The position numbers and the translations under genes are program-made. The notes under the pieces are model-generated. The model was not told the origin of the DNA. It did no database searches and saw nothing but the letters and a program-made list of their open reading frames with translations. Below, in pieces: positions 1 through 10,077 of a DNA stretch of 64,000 nucleotides; the first letter of the stretch is position 1; each line of letters starts with the position of its first letter. The DNA comes from Psychrobium sp051201665 (GTDB lineage Bacteria; Pseudomonadota; Gammaproteobacteria; Enterobacterales; Psychrobiaceae), in the NCBI RefSeq assembly GCF_051201665.1, contig NZ_CP179210.1:2914001-2978000 (forward strand). The letters run 5' to 3'.

Positions 1-90
1 AATTATAAAAACCTACAAATAAACGATATAAACGATTAAAAACAGCAACTTAAAAAAATACCAATAGATTAGTAATATTGAAAAAACTAA

Positions 91-134
91 AAAGGCGGCA
101 ACTTTGTCAACATATTGACCGAGTTGCCGCCTTT
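91..134 (-). terminator. Terminator after flgL
   Basis: A perfect 13-bp inverted repeat (91-103 with 122-134, arm aaaggcggcaact) lies about 80 bases past the flgL stop. The A and T runs beside the stem suit a rho-independent terminator closing the flgF-flgL operon. The rest of 1-213 shows no gene. Confidence 0.8.
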
Positions 135-213
135 AATTTCTGTAGTTTGTGTTGAGTGTCTAAATAATGACAGCTTTTGCCGCCATTGCCGCTTAATTGC
201 CGTTATGCTTTCT

Positions 214-1464
214 TTATAAGAAGTTTAACAAGTTCATATTTTGGACTTGTGAAAACGCTGTTTGCGCCGCTTGCAAAGATAGCTTTTGTTGCTCAAATAC
301 TGAAATGGCTTCAACCATATCTAGATCTTCAAGTGCAGAGCGCGATTTCTCTATCGTCAGATTGTAGTCTTCATGGCGATTATTTTGACTTTCAGTAATT
401 TGAAGCCTTGCGCCTATTTCAGCACGAACTCCACCAAGCTCTATTTGGATTTGATCAATATCACCTAAAATATGACCGACATCTAATTGTCTTTGCGCTT
501 CATCAACCCCAACCCCATTGCCACTTTCTAACCAACTAATTGCATCTTCAATAACACCAAAAATATCAACATCCGGTTCAGGCGTAATAGAAATCGAGTC
601 GCCATCTTGCGGTGTATTCTTTAATGTTGCAGATACACCATTAAAAGTAATTGTATCACCTGCAACATATGGCGCAGCAGGCTGCGGTAATAAAGGGTAT
701 TGCTGCGTGCCCGCACTATCTATCACTGTTACGCCCATTTCTCCGCTTGCCATTGTTGCAAAATTAATTGAATAATCGTCAGGCGTTCCAACTGGTACAT
801 AATTGGCACGGTCACTGATACTAGCATCGGTTAAAATAGCGCGATCAATATTATCGATACCTGCATTTAAATTATAGGTAGGACGAAAATCGCCTGTGCT
901 ACTCGCAATTTCCATGAATATTTTGTCGCCGGAATCACTAGTCGCAACTTTGACTCCAGGTCCAATGTTCGTTTCGCGTTGTCCATTATCGCCATGATAA
1001 ACAACATCACTATTTGCTTGCTCTTCAAACGGAGGATTATTCGTTTGGAATCCACCAAACACATAACTCCCTGACTCGTCGCGACTATTCGCTAATGACA
1101 ACAATTCTTCTTTTCGCTCTTTTAGCTCATCAGCAATCGCTTGACGCGCTGCATCATCATTACTAACGCTATTTCCTTGCAGAACAAGATCTTTGATACG
1201 AAACATCACATCTTCTGCTGATTTCATTGCTGATTCTTGAACATTAATTCGTGAATCAGCAAAATCGATATTTGTTTGATATTGCTTAAGCAATGCCTGC
1301 TCTTGGCGAATATTCAAGATCGAGTTGGTCGCAACCGCATCATCACCAGCGGTAATAACACGTTTACCTTCAGAGATATTTAAAATCGACTGATTAACAC
1401 TCGATTGACGCTCAATAATATTCGTCGTATTACGATGGTAAAATTGGTTAGTTGATATTCTCAT
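214..1464 (-). CDS. flgL: Flagellar hook-associated protein 3 (FlgL)
   Basis: FlgL (416 aa) is the second hook-filament junction protein, secreted through the flagellar export gate to sit between FlgK and flagellin. The N terminus begins MRISTNQFYHR, followed by the flagellin-like helical region (EGKRVITAGDDAVA near residue 33). The C-terminal helix (DLDMVEAISVFEQQ) is also typical of flagellin and FlgL. The middle is a variable Asp- and Gly-rich domain. The gene starts 10 bases after the flgK stop and is last in the operon, before a strong hairpin. Family and position agree. Confidence 0.96.
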   Translation of the reverse strand: MRISTNQFYHRNTTNIIERQSSVNQSILNISEGKRVITAGDDAVATNSILNIRQEQALLKQYQTNIDFADSRINVQESAMKSAEDVMFRIKDLVLQGNSVSNDDAARQAIADELKERKEELLSLANSRDESGSYVFGGFQTNNPPFEEQANSDVVYHGDNGQRETNIGPGVKVATSDSGDKIFMEIASSTGDFRPTYNLNAGIDNIDRAILTDASISDRANYVPVGTPDDYSINFATMASGEMGVTVIDSAGTQQYPLLPQPAAPYVAGDTITFNGVSATLKNTPQDGDSISITPEPDVDIFGVIEDAISWLESGNGVGVDEAQRQLDVGHILGDIDQIQIELGGVRAEIGARLQITESQNNRHEDYNLTIEKSRSALEDLDMVEAISVFEQQKLSLQAAQTAFSQVQNMNLLNFL

Positions 1465-1473
1465 GATTATCTC

Positions 1474-3483
1474 CTATCGAGCGGCTTGTAATAGCGTATT
1501 AAAAATTTCATTCGCGGTAGAGATCACTCTAGCGCTCGCGGAATAAGCTTGTTGAAAACGCAACATATCTGACGCTTCTTCATCTAGATTAACACCAGAA
1601 GTATTAGACATTCGTGCTTCTGCCTGACTAAACAATGTATTTGCAGCGCTCGCTTCAATATTCGCTGTTGCTGTCGCAGAGCCAACGCTAGTCACTGATT
1701 CTTCGTATAAGTCATTCATCGTTGAACGGCCTTGATTAGCCAGTTTCTTATCAACAAGACTCGCCATTGCCAACGCATTTTTATTGTTACCTTCACCAAC
1801 GGCATAGCTAATCTCATAGCGTTCAGGAGCATTAATACCTTGACCGCTAGCCAAGCCGCTAAGCTCAAAGCTCATGCCTGCTGTTTGAAATTTCAGTGGG
1901 CTTGTCGTGTAGGTCGATGAAGGACCAAGAGCAACACCATTTTCGTCAAATAACGGTTGAGGATTACCAGCATTATCGAGTACCCGATAATTAAAAGTAC
2001 CTACTGGTGCTTCATACACTTCGAGTGATAAAGGATTGCTAGCGCTAGGAAACCCCGCAGCGGCAGTATTATCAACACTCGTAATTTTTAATTTTGCAGT
2101 ATTAACATTGTCGTCATCATCATACACTTCAACGATTGATGAGGTCGCAATCTGCTCTGGTTGCGTTAAGTTCACGTCTAGATTAGTCGATCCTAAACGC
2201 GTCGGCTGAATGATAAAACTATCGCCATTTTGCGGAACCCCTCCCGTTTCTTTAAACGTAAAACCATCACCTGTGGTATAAGTTCTACTCCCAACGGGCG
2301 CAGTAACGTTATCCGGTGTTAACACTTGTGAAGTGCCAGTCGATTGATTGGTCATCGTATAGTTTGTGCCGTCAAAATCGAGCCGATAATCATCGCTTGA
2401 TAACTGATTAATATCGCTAATATCCACTTCACCTGATAATGTACCTGTGTTATCAAAATCGGAAAGAAAACGGCGCTGTGCTGACTCGGTATCATTGATG
2501 TCTTTAAACAGGTTTTGACCTTGTAGGCCATTTAAGTCCATGCCTTGTGATTGTACCGTGTTAAATGAATCAGCAATTGAAATTGCAGTCTGGCCTAACT
2601 TGTTCATGGTGTCGGACAACACGCCGTCACGATATTTAATCAAAGCGCCCATGCTGCCGCCGATATTATCACCAGGTAAACTTTGTTTGGCGCCAGAGGG
2701 TGACTGAATAAATAATTGAGTTTGACGAGGATCTGGGTTGCCCGCTTCGATGCCAACAGAAAATTTGGTGGTACCCGTCACTAACGTTTGCCCACCGGCA
2801 ATATAAACATTGAGCGCGCCATCGTTTGTTTCAACAGTAGAAACCGAGGTGTAACTTGATAACTCTTTTATTAAGTTATCTCGCTTATCTAATAAATCAC
2901 TCGGCGTTGAATTATTGGCTGACGCTTTTACTATGTCGCGGTTTAATGCTGCTAGTTGTTCGGCAATTTCTGTCACGTTGGTGGCAGAAGACTCTAAGTC
3001 TTCATTCACTGAATTGTATTCACCATTCAGTGCAGCTTGCACCGAACTCATGTTCTTGGATAACGTATCAGCTTTTGAAAGCATCACCTCACGCAAGCCT
3101 ATATCACCAGGTACATCAACCAGTGAATTAACTGCCCCAAATAAGTCATTAAGCGAGGTAGAAATACTCTTCCCAATTAGGGACATGGTTTCATCTAGTC
3201 GCTGCATTTTAGTGGCAGTGGTTTGCGCTGCAGAGTTTAAGGTTTGATTGAATACCACTTCGTTGTAGCGAAACTGATCGAAAACACGTTCGATTTGAGA
3301 GACTCGTGTACCCGTGCCAGCAAAGTTATTGCCAGCGCGTACAGGACTGCTTGTTTCTTGTAAAACAGTCTGGCGTGAAAAGCCATCAGTATTAACGTTG
3401 GCAATGTTGTGACCTGTAGTACCCAAACGCTGTTGGGAGGAAAGTAGTCCACTGACACCAACCTGAAGTAAATCAACACCCAT
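1474..3483 (-). CDS. flgK: Flagellar hook-associated protein 1 (FlgK)
   Basis: FlgK (669 aa) joins hook to filament. The N-terminal rod/hook signature is clear (LLQVGVSGLLSSQQ, then TTGHNIANVNTDGFSRQ at about residues 22-38). The C-terminal D0 helix is also present (LDEEASDMLRFQQAYSASAR). The protein is longer than the enterobacterial form because of an enlarged central region, as is common in Vibrio and Alteromonadales. It lies between flgJ and flgL in the usual order, with no promoter of its own that I can see. Confidence 0.96.
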   Translation of the reverse strand: MGVDLLQVGVSGLLSSQQRLGTTGHNIANVNTDGFSRQTVLQETSSPVRAGNNFAGTGTRVSQIERVFDQFRYNEVVFNQTLNSAAQTTATKMQRLDETMSLIGKSISTSLNDLFGAVNSLVDVPGDIGLREVMLSKADTLSKNMSSVQAALNGEYNSVNEDLESSATNVTEIAEQLAALNRDIVKASANNSTPSDLLDKRDNLIKELSSYTSVSTVETNDGALNVYIAGGQTLVTGTTKFSVGIEAGNPDPRQTQLFIQSPSGAKQSLPGDNIGGSMGALIKYRDGVLSDTMNKLGQTAISIADSFNTVQSQGMDLNGLQGQNLFKDINDTESAQRRFLSDFDNTGTLSGEVDISDINQLSSDDYRLDFDGTNYTMTNQSTGTSQVLTPDNVTAPVGSRTYTTGDGFTFKETGGVPQNGDSFIIQPTRLGSTNLDVNLTQPEQIATSSIVEVYDDDDNVNTAKLKITSVDNTAAAGFPSASNPLSLEVYEAPVGTFNYRVLDNAGNPQPLFDENGVALGPSSTYTTSPLKFQTAGMSFELSGLASGQGINAPERYEISYAVGEGNNKNALAMASLVDKKLANQGRSTMNDLYEESVTSVGSATATANIEASAANTLFSQAEARMSNTSGVNLDEEASDMLRFQQAYSASARVISTANEIFNTLLQAAR

Positions 3484-3522
3484 TTGCTATTCCTCAAATC
3501 TCTCGATGATTTGCTCCATAAG

Positions 3523-4455
3523 TTATGGAGCGAGTTTTGAAACCTGTTTTAGAACGGTCATGATCTTCGATGCATAATTTGGATCGGTTGCATAACCTGC
3601 CTGCTGTAACTCATGCAAAAAGCTTGCCGAGTTTTCAACTTTACTTAAGGCTTTTTCATAACGAGGGGAATTATTGAGGAATTGACCAAAATCTTTAAAA
3701 CTTTGTTCAAAATCTTGATAGCGTCTAAACGACGCTTTTTCTTTAAGGGCAACGCCGTCACGATATTCTATTGTTGAAACATCGGTCTTATCGCCTTGCC
3801 AGCGTTTATCAGCTTTAATATTAAATAAGTTAAAACTAAACTCGCCTTTTTCACTACCGACAATTTTTTGACCCCAACCAGTTTCCAATGCCGCTTGGGC
3901 AATCATCGTTTGTGGAGAAATGCCCAATAACTTCGCCGCTTTTTGCGCATAAGGCATCATTTGATCAACAAAATCTTGCTGCGATTTAAAACCGCCTTCT
4001 CTAGGCGCTGGTTTCTTGGATTGGCTAGCGCTCGAATCAGACGTTGTTAAATCAGATTGATTATTTGTTACTAGCGGTGTTTTATTTGTTCGCAAGACTG
4101 AGCTTGGGGTGACGCCACTTGTTTGCGGGCTTAGTTGCTGCACGATAAGCTCAGCAAGCCCTAAACTGCCACTTTCACTCAACTCCGTGGCCATTTGGTC
4201 ATCATGCATGTTGCGATACGTTTCTGTTCCCTGGCTGTTAAACGGTGAGTCAGATTCAAAGGCTTTGTTTGCTTCTCGCATACTCTTTAAAAGCATTTTC
4301 ATGAAAATACCTTCAAATTGTTTTGCCACTTTATTAAGCGCCGCTTTTTCGTCACTTTGTGCTTCTTTACGCAATTTATCTAAACTTGCAATATCTTGAT
4401 AGTTCGATTGACTCGTCGGTAACTGACGAGTCAATGATTGTGCAAAATTATCCAT
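3523..4455 (-). CDS. flgJ: Flagellar rod-binding protein / peptidoglycan hydrolase (FlgJ)
   Basis: FlgJ (310 aa) is a bifunctional rod assembly protein. The N-terminal rod-capping domain shows QFEGIFMKMLLKSMREAN at about residues 46-63. The C-terminal glucosaminidase (muramidase) domain begins near residue 155, with the catalytic-region motif QAALETGWGQK. It opens peptidoglycan so that the rod can cross the wall. A low-complexity Ser/Thr linker joins the domains. The dual-domain form is normal for gammaproteobacteria. It is followed by flgK after about 40 bases. Confidence 0.95.
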   Translation of the reverse strand: MDNFAQSLTRQLPTSQSNYQDIASLDKLRKEAQSDEKAALNKVAKQFEGIFMKMLLKSMREANKAFESDSPFNSQGTETYRNMHDDQMATELSESGSLGLAELIVQQLSPQTSGVTPSSVLRTNKTPLVTNNQSDLTTSDSSASQSKKPAPREGGFKSQQDFVDQMMPYAQKAAKLLGISPQTMIAQAALETGWGQKIVGSEKGEFSFNLFNIKADKRWQGDKTDVSTIEYRDGVALKEKASFRRYQDFEQSFKDFGQFLNNSPRYEKALSKVENSASFLHELQQAGYATDPNYASKIMTVLKQVSKLAP

Positions 4456-4465
4456 GACCCGCTCC

Positions 4466-5599
4466 TTAAATAACGACTAATTCGCCGTGAAGTGAGCCAG
4501 CTTGTTTCAGTGCTTCTAATATCGCCATTAAATCAGATGGCGAAGCACCAACAAGATTTACCGCTTGAACTAACTCATCAAGCGTCGTTCCTGGTTGAAA
4601 CGCAAACATACGGCTATCAGCTTGATTGACGTCAACCAATGAATTAGCAACAGCGACGGTTTCACCATCGGCCAGTGCATTCGGTTGTGAAATAACGGGA
4701 GTCTCAGCAATAGTTACCGTTAGTGAACCGTGAGTTATTGCTGCAGGCTTCAAACGAACCTGTTGGCCAATGATGATAGTACCGGTGCGAGAGTTAACAA
4801 TAATCTTTGCTGCAGCAGTTGCTGGATTAACATTAAGGTTTTCAAGGTGAGCCAAGAAATAGACACGTTGACTAATATCGCGAGGAGCGGCTACTTGGAT
4901 TGAAGCAGCATCTAATACTTTAGCAATCGCTGGAGCCCCAGTTTGTTTGCCAGAGCCACCTAATGCACGATTAATTTCTTGAGCAAACGCTTGCGCAGTT
5001 GAAAAGTCAGGATTATGGAGATTAAACGTTATGTAATCGCCTTGGCCAAAGGCGCTTGGAATTTCACGTTCAACAGTAGCACCATTTGGAATACGGCCAA
5101 CAGTTGGTGTGTTCTGAATAACCTTTGAACCATCAGCACCTTCTGCGCTAAAACCTGACACCATCATGCTGCCCTGAGCGACTGCATAAACGTTTCCGTC
5201 TAAACCTTTTAAAAAGGTTCTTAATAAGGTTCCGCCGCGCAGGCTTTTAGCACTACCAATAGATGATACGGTGATGTCAATATTCTGCCCAGATTTAGCA
5301 AATGCGTGTAAATCAGCATGAATAGCAACGGCAGCAACATTTTTTATTTTAGGTTTTATACCTGCTGGCATAGATATGCCAAAATTCTTAAGCATTGTCA
5401 TAAAGCTTTGGTCTGTAAACGGACTTTGTTCACCTGTTCCCGGTAAACCTACCACGAGTCCATAACCGACTAATTGATTCGAACGAACCCCCTTAACAGA
5501 TGCTAAATCTTTAATTCGCTGTGCATTAGCGCTAGTTACGCAACATAGGCATAACGCTAATAACAACAAGCTCTGATTAATAAAGTTAAGCTTTTTCAT
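4466..5599 (-). CDS. flgI: Flagellar P-ring protein (FlgI)
   Basis: FlgI (377 aa) forms the periplasmic P ring around the rod. It has a Sec signal peptide (KKLNFINQSLLLLALCLCC, cleavage near ANA-Q). The family signature LVGYGLVVGLPGTGEQ follows near residue 43, and the conserved C terminus includes LDELVQAVNLVGASPSDLMAIL. It sits 10 bases upstream of flgJ and downstream of flgH. Length and all conserved blocks are normal. Confidence 0.97.
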   Translation of the reverse strand: MKKLNFINQSLLLLALCLCCVTSANAQRIKDLASVKGVRSNQLVGYGLVVGLPGTGEQSPFTDQSFMTMLKNFGISMPAGIKPKIKNVAAVAIHADLHAFAKSGQNIDITVSSIGSAKSLRGGTLLRTFLKGLDGNVYAVAQGSMMVSGFSAEGADGSKVIQNTPTVGRIPNGATVEREIPSAFGQGDYITFNLHNPDFSTAQAFAQEINRALGGSGKQTGAPAIAKVLDAASIQVAAPRDISQRVYFLAHLENLNVNPATAAAKIIVNSRTGTIIIGQQVRLKPAAITHGSLTVTIAETPVISQPNALADGETVAVANSLVDVNQADSRMFAFQPGTTLDELVQAVNLVGASPSDLMAILEALKQAGSLHGELVVI

Positions 5600-5629
5600 T
5601 CGACATCTCCTGACATTAAATTGACGCTT

Positions 5630-6307
5630 TTAAAACGGCCACCAACTACTATTAAAGAATCGTGCCAACCAGCCAGCTTTTTGCGCATCAGCGAATGCGC
5701 CAGTGCCAGAATACTGAATTCTCGCGTTCGCAACTTTGATAGAATCTATCTGATTATCGGCGCTAATGTCCTGTGGGCGTATGATCCCGTTAAGTCTAAT
5801 AAATTCATCGCCGTTGTTTATGGTTATCCATTTTTCGCCACGAACAATTAAATTACCGTTGCCAAGCACCTGCATAACATTGACAGAAATCGATCCAGAC
5901 AAACTGTTTGACTGATCGCTTGTTCCTGTTCCTTTAAATTCAGAGTCTTGATTAAGACCAAACGCTAGCGAATTCCCACCAATCGTGACATTGGCACCAT
6001 TGAGTCCAGTTATTGGCGTTAAATTGGCACTGTTTTCTTTCTTAGTATTGCTATTGGCTTTCTTTTTGGCCGACGTATTTTCACTCAGCACCACTTCAAT
6101 AATGTCACCCACTCGGCGGGCTTTTACGTCAGCGTATAAACTCTCTAATCGATTTGCGTCAAATAACGAGCCTGTTTTAACGATATTTACGGCCGGTTGT
6201 TCAGGATAAATTGGCGCATAATAAGGATCGTCAGCAATCGGCTTATCTTGTGTTGCAACGCAACCAGATAAGAAAATAATGCTGACTATGCAAGCTAACT
6301 TTTTCAT
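5630..6307 (-). CDS. flgH: Flagellar L-ring lipoprotein (FlgH)
   Basis: FlgH (225 aa) is the outer-membrane L-ring lipoprotein. It has a lipobox (IIFLSGC) near residue 17 and the conserved block DVKARRVGDIIEVVLSENTSA. The C terminus RGEKWITINNGDEFIRLNG... is typical. I take the ATG at 6307 rather than the GTG at 6316, because the GGAG ribosome site touches the GTG but is well spaced for the ATG. It is part of the flgF-flgL operon. Confidence 0.95.
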   Translation of the reverse strand: MKKLACIVSIIFLSGCVATQDKPIADDPYYAPIYPEQPAVNIVKTGSLFDANRLESLYADVKARRVGDIIEVVLSENTSAKKKANSNTKKENSANLTPITGLNGANVTIGGNSLAFGLNQDSEFKGTGTSDQSNSLSGSISVNVMQVLGNGNLIVRGEKWITINNGDEFIRLNGIIRPQDISADNQIDSIKVANARIQYSGTGAFADAQKAGWLARFFNSSWWPF

Positions 6308-6333
6308 AGGGTTCACTCCTCTAAAACAGCGTA

Positions 6334-7122
6334 TTAAAGCTGTTGAGTAACAAAGCTCATCATTTGGTCAACGGCTGAAATGACTTTGGAGTTCATTTCA
6401 TAAACACGTTGCGACTCTATCAGGTTTACCAACTCTTCTGTCACGTTAACATTTGATGTTTCAAGCGCACCTTGACGAATTGAACCTAAGCCATCTAATC
6501 CAGGATTACCTTGAATAGGTGTACCGCTCACGCCAGTTTCCGTATATAGATTTTGTCCCATCGGCTCCAAGCCCTGCGGGTTAATAAAATTAGAAACCGT
6601 CAATTGACCAACAACTGTATTTTCAGCTGTGCCTATTTGACGTACCGAAACCTCACCTTCTGAAGAGATGGTGATACTTTGAGAATCTGGCGGAATAGTT
6701 ATTGTAGGTTGAAGTAAGTAACCACTACCTGGCGTTACAATTTGCCCTTCTTCGTTGAGCATAAACTGACCATTTCGAGAATATGCAATATTGCCATCAG
6801 GCATTAAAATTTCGAAAAAGCCATCACCTTCAATCATCATATCCAGTGAGTTCTCAGTAGTAAGCATGTTACCTTGGGTGAATTCTTTTTGTGTCGCCAC
6901 TACCTTTGTACCAGCACCTAGCATTAAGCCTGCTGGTAATTCAGTATTTTGTGATGACTTACCGCCTGGTTGATTTATGTTTTGATAAAGTAGATCTTCA
7001 AATACTGCGCGAGACTTCTTAAAACCAACGGTACTAGCATTCGCTAAGTTATTTGAAATTGTTGCGATATCAGTTTGCTGTGCGTCTAGCCCTGATTTAC
7101 TGATCCATAATGCTGCATGCAT
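6334..7122 (-). CDS. flgG: Flagellar distal rod protein (FlgG)
   Basis: FlgG (262 aa) is the distal rod subunit. It shows the rod/hook N-terminal motif (DIATISNNLANASTVGFKKSRA, residues about 18-39). It also has the FlgG signature SLDMMIEGDGFFEI and the C-terminal helix ending EMNSKVISAVDQMMSFVTQQL. Length matches the family. It starts 15 bases after flgF and is followed by flgH. Confidence 0.97.
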   Translation of the reverse strand: MHAALWISKSGLDAQQTDIATISNNLANASTVGFKKSRAVFEDLLYQNINQPGGKSSQNTELPAGLMLGAGTKVVATQKEFTQGNMLTTENSLDMMIEGDGFFEILMPDGNIAYSRNGQFMLNEEGQIVTPGSGYLLQPTITIPPDSQSITISSEGEVSVRQIGTAENTVVGQLTVSNFINPQGLEPMGQNLYTETGVSGTPIQGNPGLDGLGSIRQGALETSNVNVTEELVNLIESQRVYEMNSKVISAVDQMMSFVTQQL

Positions 7123-7137
7123 GCGAACTCTCCTAAA

Positions 7138-7881
7138 TTATCCTAAACGAAGCAAACGATCTTGTGATGTATCGACTTCTTCTGCCGTTTTCATCATCTT
7201 CACTTGCATATCAAATTGTCGTTGTAACGTGATCAAATCAACCATTTCACTAACGGCGTTCACATTACTGCCTTCGAGCATTCCACTGGCAATTGTGACT
7301 GCGCCATCATTTTCAAAAGGGCCACCATCTTTCAGACGGAATAATCCATCTTCACCTTTCACAAGGTCGCGTTTGTCAGGGTTAACTAGTTGCAATCGCC
7401 CCGCTTCTTCTGTGACTGTCGCCGGCGCGCCTTGAGGATGAACAGTAATGACGCCGTCATTACCAATTTTCATCTTATCAACAGGAATTGGCACGGCTAT
7501 TGGACCACCGTCGCCAAGTACTAACTGGCCAGATGAGTTACGCAACATACCAGCGCTATCAACTTGCAATGAGCCAGCGCGTGATAGCGCAGGCGTGCCA
7601 TCTTCAGACTCAATGACTAACCAACCATCACCTTGGACGGCAACATCTAAATCACGAGCGGTTGTGATCATGGCACCGTGAGAAAAATCTTGTGCAGGAC
7701 GTTCCGTTAATGAGAAAACACGCGTTGGCATACCTTCTCCATAAGCTTGCATCGAACGAGCTTGTTCAATGTCCGCTTTAAACCCTGTGGTTTTAGCGTT
7801 TGCAAGATTATTGGCTCGAAGCGCCGTTGCATTTAGGTTTTCTTTGGCGCCACTCATGGATATATACAATAATTTATCCAT
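7138..7881 (-). CDS. flgF: Flagellar proximal rod protein (FlgF)
   Basis: FlgF (247 aa) is a proximal rod protein. It has the N-terminal block LRANNLANAKTTGFK, the mid signature DLDVAVQGDGWLVIE, and the C-terminal ITLQRQFDMQVKMMKTAEE. It is the first gene of the second minus-strand flagellar unit. A terminator after flgE and a sigma-54 promoter upstream separate it from flgE, so flgF-flgL can be transcribed independently of flgB-flgE. Confidence 0.96.
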   Translation of the reverse strand: MDKLLYISMSGAKENLNATALRANNLANAKTTGFKADIEQARSMQAYGEGMPTRVFSLTERPAQDFSHGAMITTARDLDVAVQGDGWLVIESEDGTPALSRAGSLQVDSAGMLRNSSGQLVLGDGGPIAVPIPVDKMKIGNDGVITVHPQGAPATVTEEAGRLQLVNPDKRDLVKGEDGLFRLKDGGPFENDGAVTIASGMLEGSNVNAVSEMVDLITLQRQFDMQVKMMKTAEEVDTSQDRLLRLG

Positions 7882-7940
7882 ATTTCACCTCGTCAAAAAA
7901 ATAGCGTTTTGCTGATATCAGCGTAGTTATTTTCTAATAA

Positions 7941-7959
7941 TGCAACGAGTGTGCCAAAA
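7941..7959 (-). promoter_or_regulatory. Sigma-54 promoter of flgFGHIJKL
   Basis: On the minus strand this reads TTTTGGCACACTCGTTGCA. It matches the RpoN consensus TGGCAC-N5-TTGCA with the correct GG/GC spacing, about 60-75 bases upstream of flgF. In polar flagellates, class II/III hook and rod genes are RpoN-FlrA or FlrC dependent, which fits. Confidence 0.85.
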
Positions 7960-7999
7960 GTAAACATGAGAGATTTAGAAAGGTATTTTAGAATAAAAT

Positions 8000-8028
8000 A
8001 GACGCTTTAAAGGAGTTTTAAAGCGTCT
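8000..8028 (-). terminator. Terminator after flgE
   Basis: A 12-bp perfect stem (8000-8011 with 8017-8028, agacgctttaaa) stands just after the flgE stop and upstream of the flgF promoter. It ends the flgBCDE unit, with A/T-rich sequence on both sides. Confidence 0.75.
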
Positions 8029-8043
8029 ATAAAATCGACTTAA

Positions 8044-9354
8044 TTATCTGATTTGTAATATAGTTTGAGATAGTGTTTGGTTAACTTCGAGCGCACGAGA
8101 GTTAGCTTGGAAGTTACGTTGAGCAGCAATCAAATCAACTAGCTCTGTCGTTAAGTCGACATTTGCTTGTTCTAAAGCGGCAGATTTTATCGTACCGAAT
8201 GTACCACTATCACCTTCACCAGCCAATGGTTCACCTGAACCTTGACTTGCTTTCCAAGACGTATTACCGATCTGTGTTAGACCTTGCTCATTTCTAAAGC
8301 GGGCCATTGCAACTCGACCAAGAGGTTGTGAACTACCATTGCTGTATGTCGCTTTTACCAATCCATCAGGGCCAATTTCAACACCCGTTAAGCGGCCAAC
8401 AGTTAAACCGTCTTGCTCTAATGATGTTACTTCAAAACCAGATGAAAACTGTGTCGGATTTTCCAATCGGACGTTAACATTTTGCGTGCCATCAGCGCCT
8501 GAACTATAAACACCAGCACCAGGTGTGCCTAATGGTTGCAGCACAATATCTGGATTAGCAGGTTGTTGATAAACACCACTATTGCTAAAGTTAACAATTG
8601 CACCAACATGTGCTGTCCCTGCTGTTGCGGCTGTTAGATTCGTTGTCGGCGCTACAGCGTCAACCTTTTTACCATCAACAGCAGTGAACATAGCCCACTG
8701 ATTAGGCGTTGCGTCATCTTTGACAAAATAACTCGTTTGCACATGGGCTTCACCCAATGAGTCATAAATCGTGATCGATGTTGAATGATTGTAAGTTGCG
8801 GTATCAGATAAATCAAAATTAGCGATTGTTTTACCTGTTGCGTTAGCTGGTAAATTAGCGGCCATATTCACCATACCGGTTTTAACAGGTACACCAGCCG
8901 TTTCTGGAATTTGCATACCTCGAGTTGACGTCAAATTAATGGCAGCCGATGTACCGTCACTATTAACAGGGTATGTTTGTAGGTAGTTACCATTTGAATC
9001 AACAATAAAATTTTCATTATTGAGTTTAAACGCACCAGCACGAGTGAAGGTTAAATCTTTAGAATCTAAGCCATCAGAGGTTACGAAAAAGCCTGGACCT
9101 GTAATTGCCAAATCAAGGGCGTTATTAGTAAATGACAAGCTACCTTGATGGAACTGCTGTGCTACTTGTGCAGTCGTGACACCGTCACCCGCTTTAGTAC
9201 TTGAGTTAGTAAACAAAGAAGAGGCATATACATCGGCAAATTCTGCGCGAGACTCTTTAAAACCAATTGTATTTACGTTCGCAATGTTATTTGCAGTAAC
9301 ATCGAGATCTTTTTTCGCCGCTGAGATACCACTTAATGCAATATTAAAAGACAT
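8044..9354 (-). CDS. flgE: Flagellar hook protein (FlgE)
   Basis: FlgE (436 aa) is the hook subunit. The N terminus MSFNIALSGISAAKKDLDVT continues into the rod/hook signature NNIANVNTIGFKESRAEF. ALDLAITGPGFFVTSDG follows near residue 82, and the conserved C terminus is VDLTTELVDLIAAQRNFQAN. Length and all four blocks are as expected. It follows flgD by about 20 bases. Confidence 0.97.
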   Translation of the reverse strand: MSFNIALSGISAAKKDLDVTANNIANVNTIGFKESRAEFADVYASSLFTNSSTKAGDGVTTAQVAQQFHQGSLSFTNNALDLAITGPGFFVTSDGLDSKDLTFTRAGAFKLNNENFIVDSNGNYLQTYPVNSDGTSAAINLTSTRGMQIPETAGVPVKTGMVNMAANLPANATGKTIANFDLSDTATYNHSTSITIYDSLGEAHVQTSYFVKDDATPNQWAMFTAVDGKKVDAVAPTTNLTAATAGTAHVGAIVNFSNSGVYQQPANPDIVLQPLGTPGAGVYSSGADGTQNVNVRLENPTQFSSGFEVTSLEQDGLTVGRLTGVEIGPDGLVKATYSNGSSQPLGRVAMARFRNEQGLTQIGNTSWKASQGSGEPLAGEGDSGTFGTIKSAALEQANVDLTTELVDLIAAQRNFQANSRALEVNQTLSQTILQIR

Positions 9355-9374
9355 GTTCGAATCCTCTTCTTAGA

Positions 9375-10067
9375 TTAACTTTCGGCAACCGCTAATACTT
9401 CATTAAGCGAAATATTGCCGAGCCCTCTTAAATTTAAAATAACGCCGCCAGTACCACTGCCCAAGTTAACACTTGAAACGTGGCTGTATGTAGACACGGC
9501 TAAATCTTGTTTTTCACCATCAACAGTACCTGTGGCTTTAACGGTATAATTCCCTTCTTTTACCAAATCACCATTTTCGTCTTTACCGTCCCACGTAAAT
9601 TCATTATTACCAGGATTTTGTTTGCCAATATTAATAGTACGAACTAGTTCGCCAGCTTCATTCTCTACATTGACAATGACGTCACCGCTTGATGACGCAG
9701 GCATACTAATCACGGCATCGACGCCTTCACCTGCTGGTTTATTCGCAACATTAGTAGGTATAAGTACTTTCTGCCCAACTAATGTTGAGGCTTGTAATGC
9801 TTGCGATGACGTCATCACAGTATTGAGGTTTTCAAACTCTTTAGTCATCGTATTAATACCTTCAACGGTACTAATTGACGCCATTTGCGATAACATTTGG
9901 TCGTTATCAACAGGCTTTGACGGATCTTGTTGTGATAACTGCTGGGTTAATAGTTTAAAGAAATCTTCTTGATTAAGGGTTTGATTAGAACCATCATCAA
10001 CTTTATACGGATCTTCCTTCACCTTAAGAGAGTCTAAATAAGCATTACCTGTATTTACTGTTGTCAT
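9375..10067 (-). CDS. flgD: Flagellar hook-cap scaffold (FlgD)
   Basis: FlgD (230 aa) caps the growing hook and is needed for FlgE polymerisation. The signature LNQEDFFKLLTQQLSQQDPS (residues about 30-49) is diagnostic. The FlgD Ig-like domain follows (EFTWDGKDENGDLVKEGNYTV in part). It lies between flgC and flgE in the canonical order. Confidence 0.96.
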   Translation of the reverse strand: MTTVNTGNAYLDSLKVKEDPYKVDDGSNQTLNQEDFFKLLTQQLSQQDPSKPVDNDQMLSQMASISTVEGINTMTKEFENLNTVMTSSQALQASTLVGQKVLIPTNVANKPAGEGVDAVISMPASSSGDVIVNVENEAGELVRTINIGKQNPGNNEFTWDGKDENGDLVKEGNYTVKATGTVDGEKQDLAVSTYSHVSSVNLGSGTGGVILNLRGLGNISLNEVLAVAES

Positions 10068-10077
10068 TTAGTTTCTC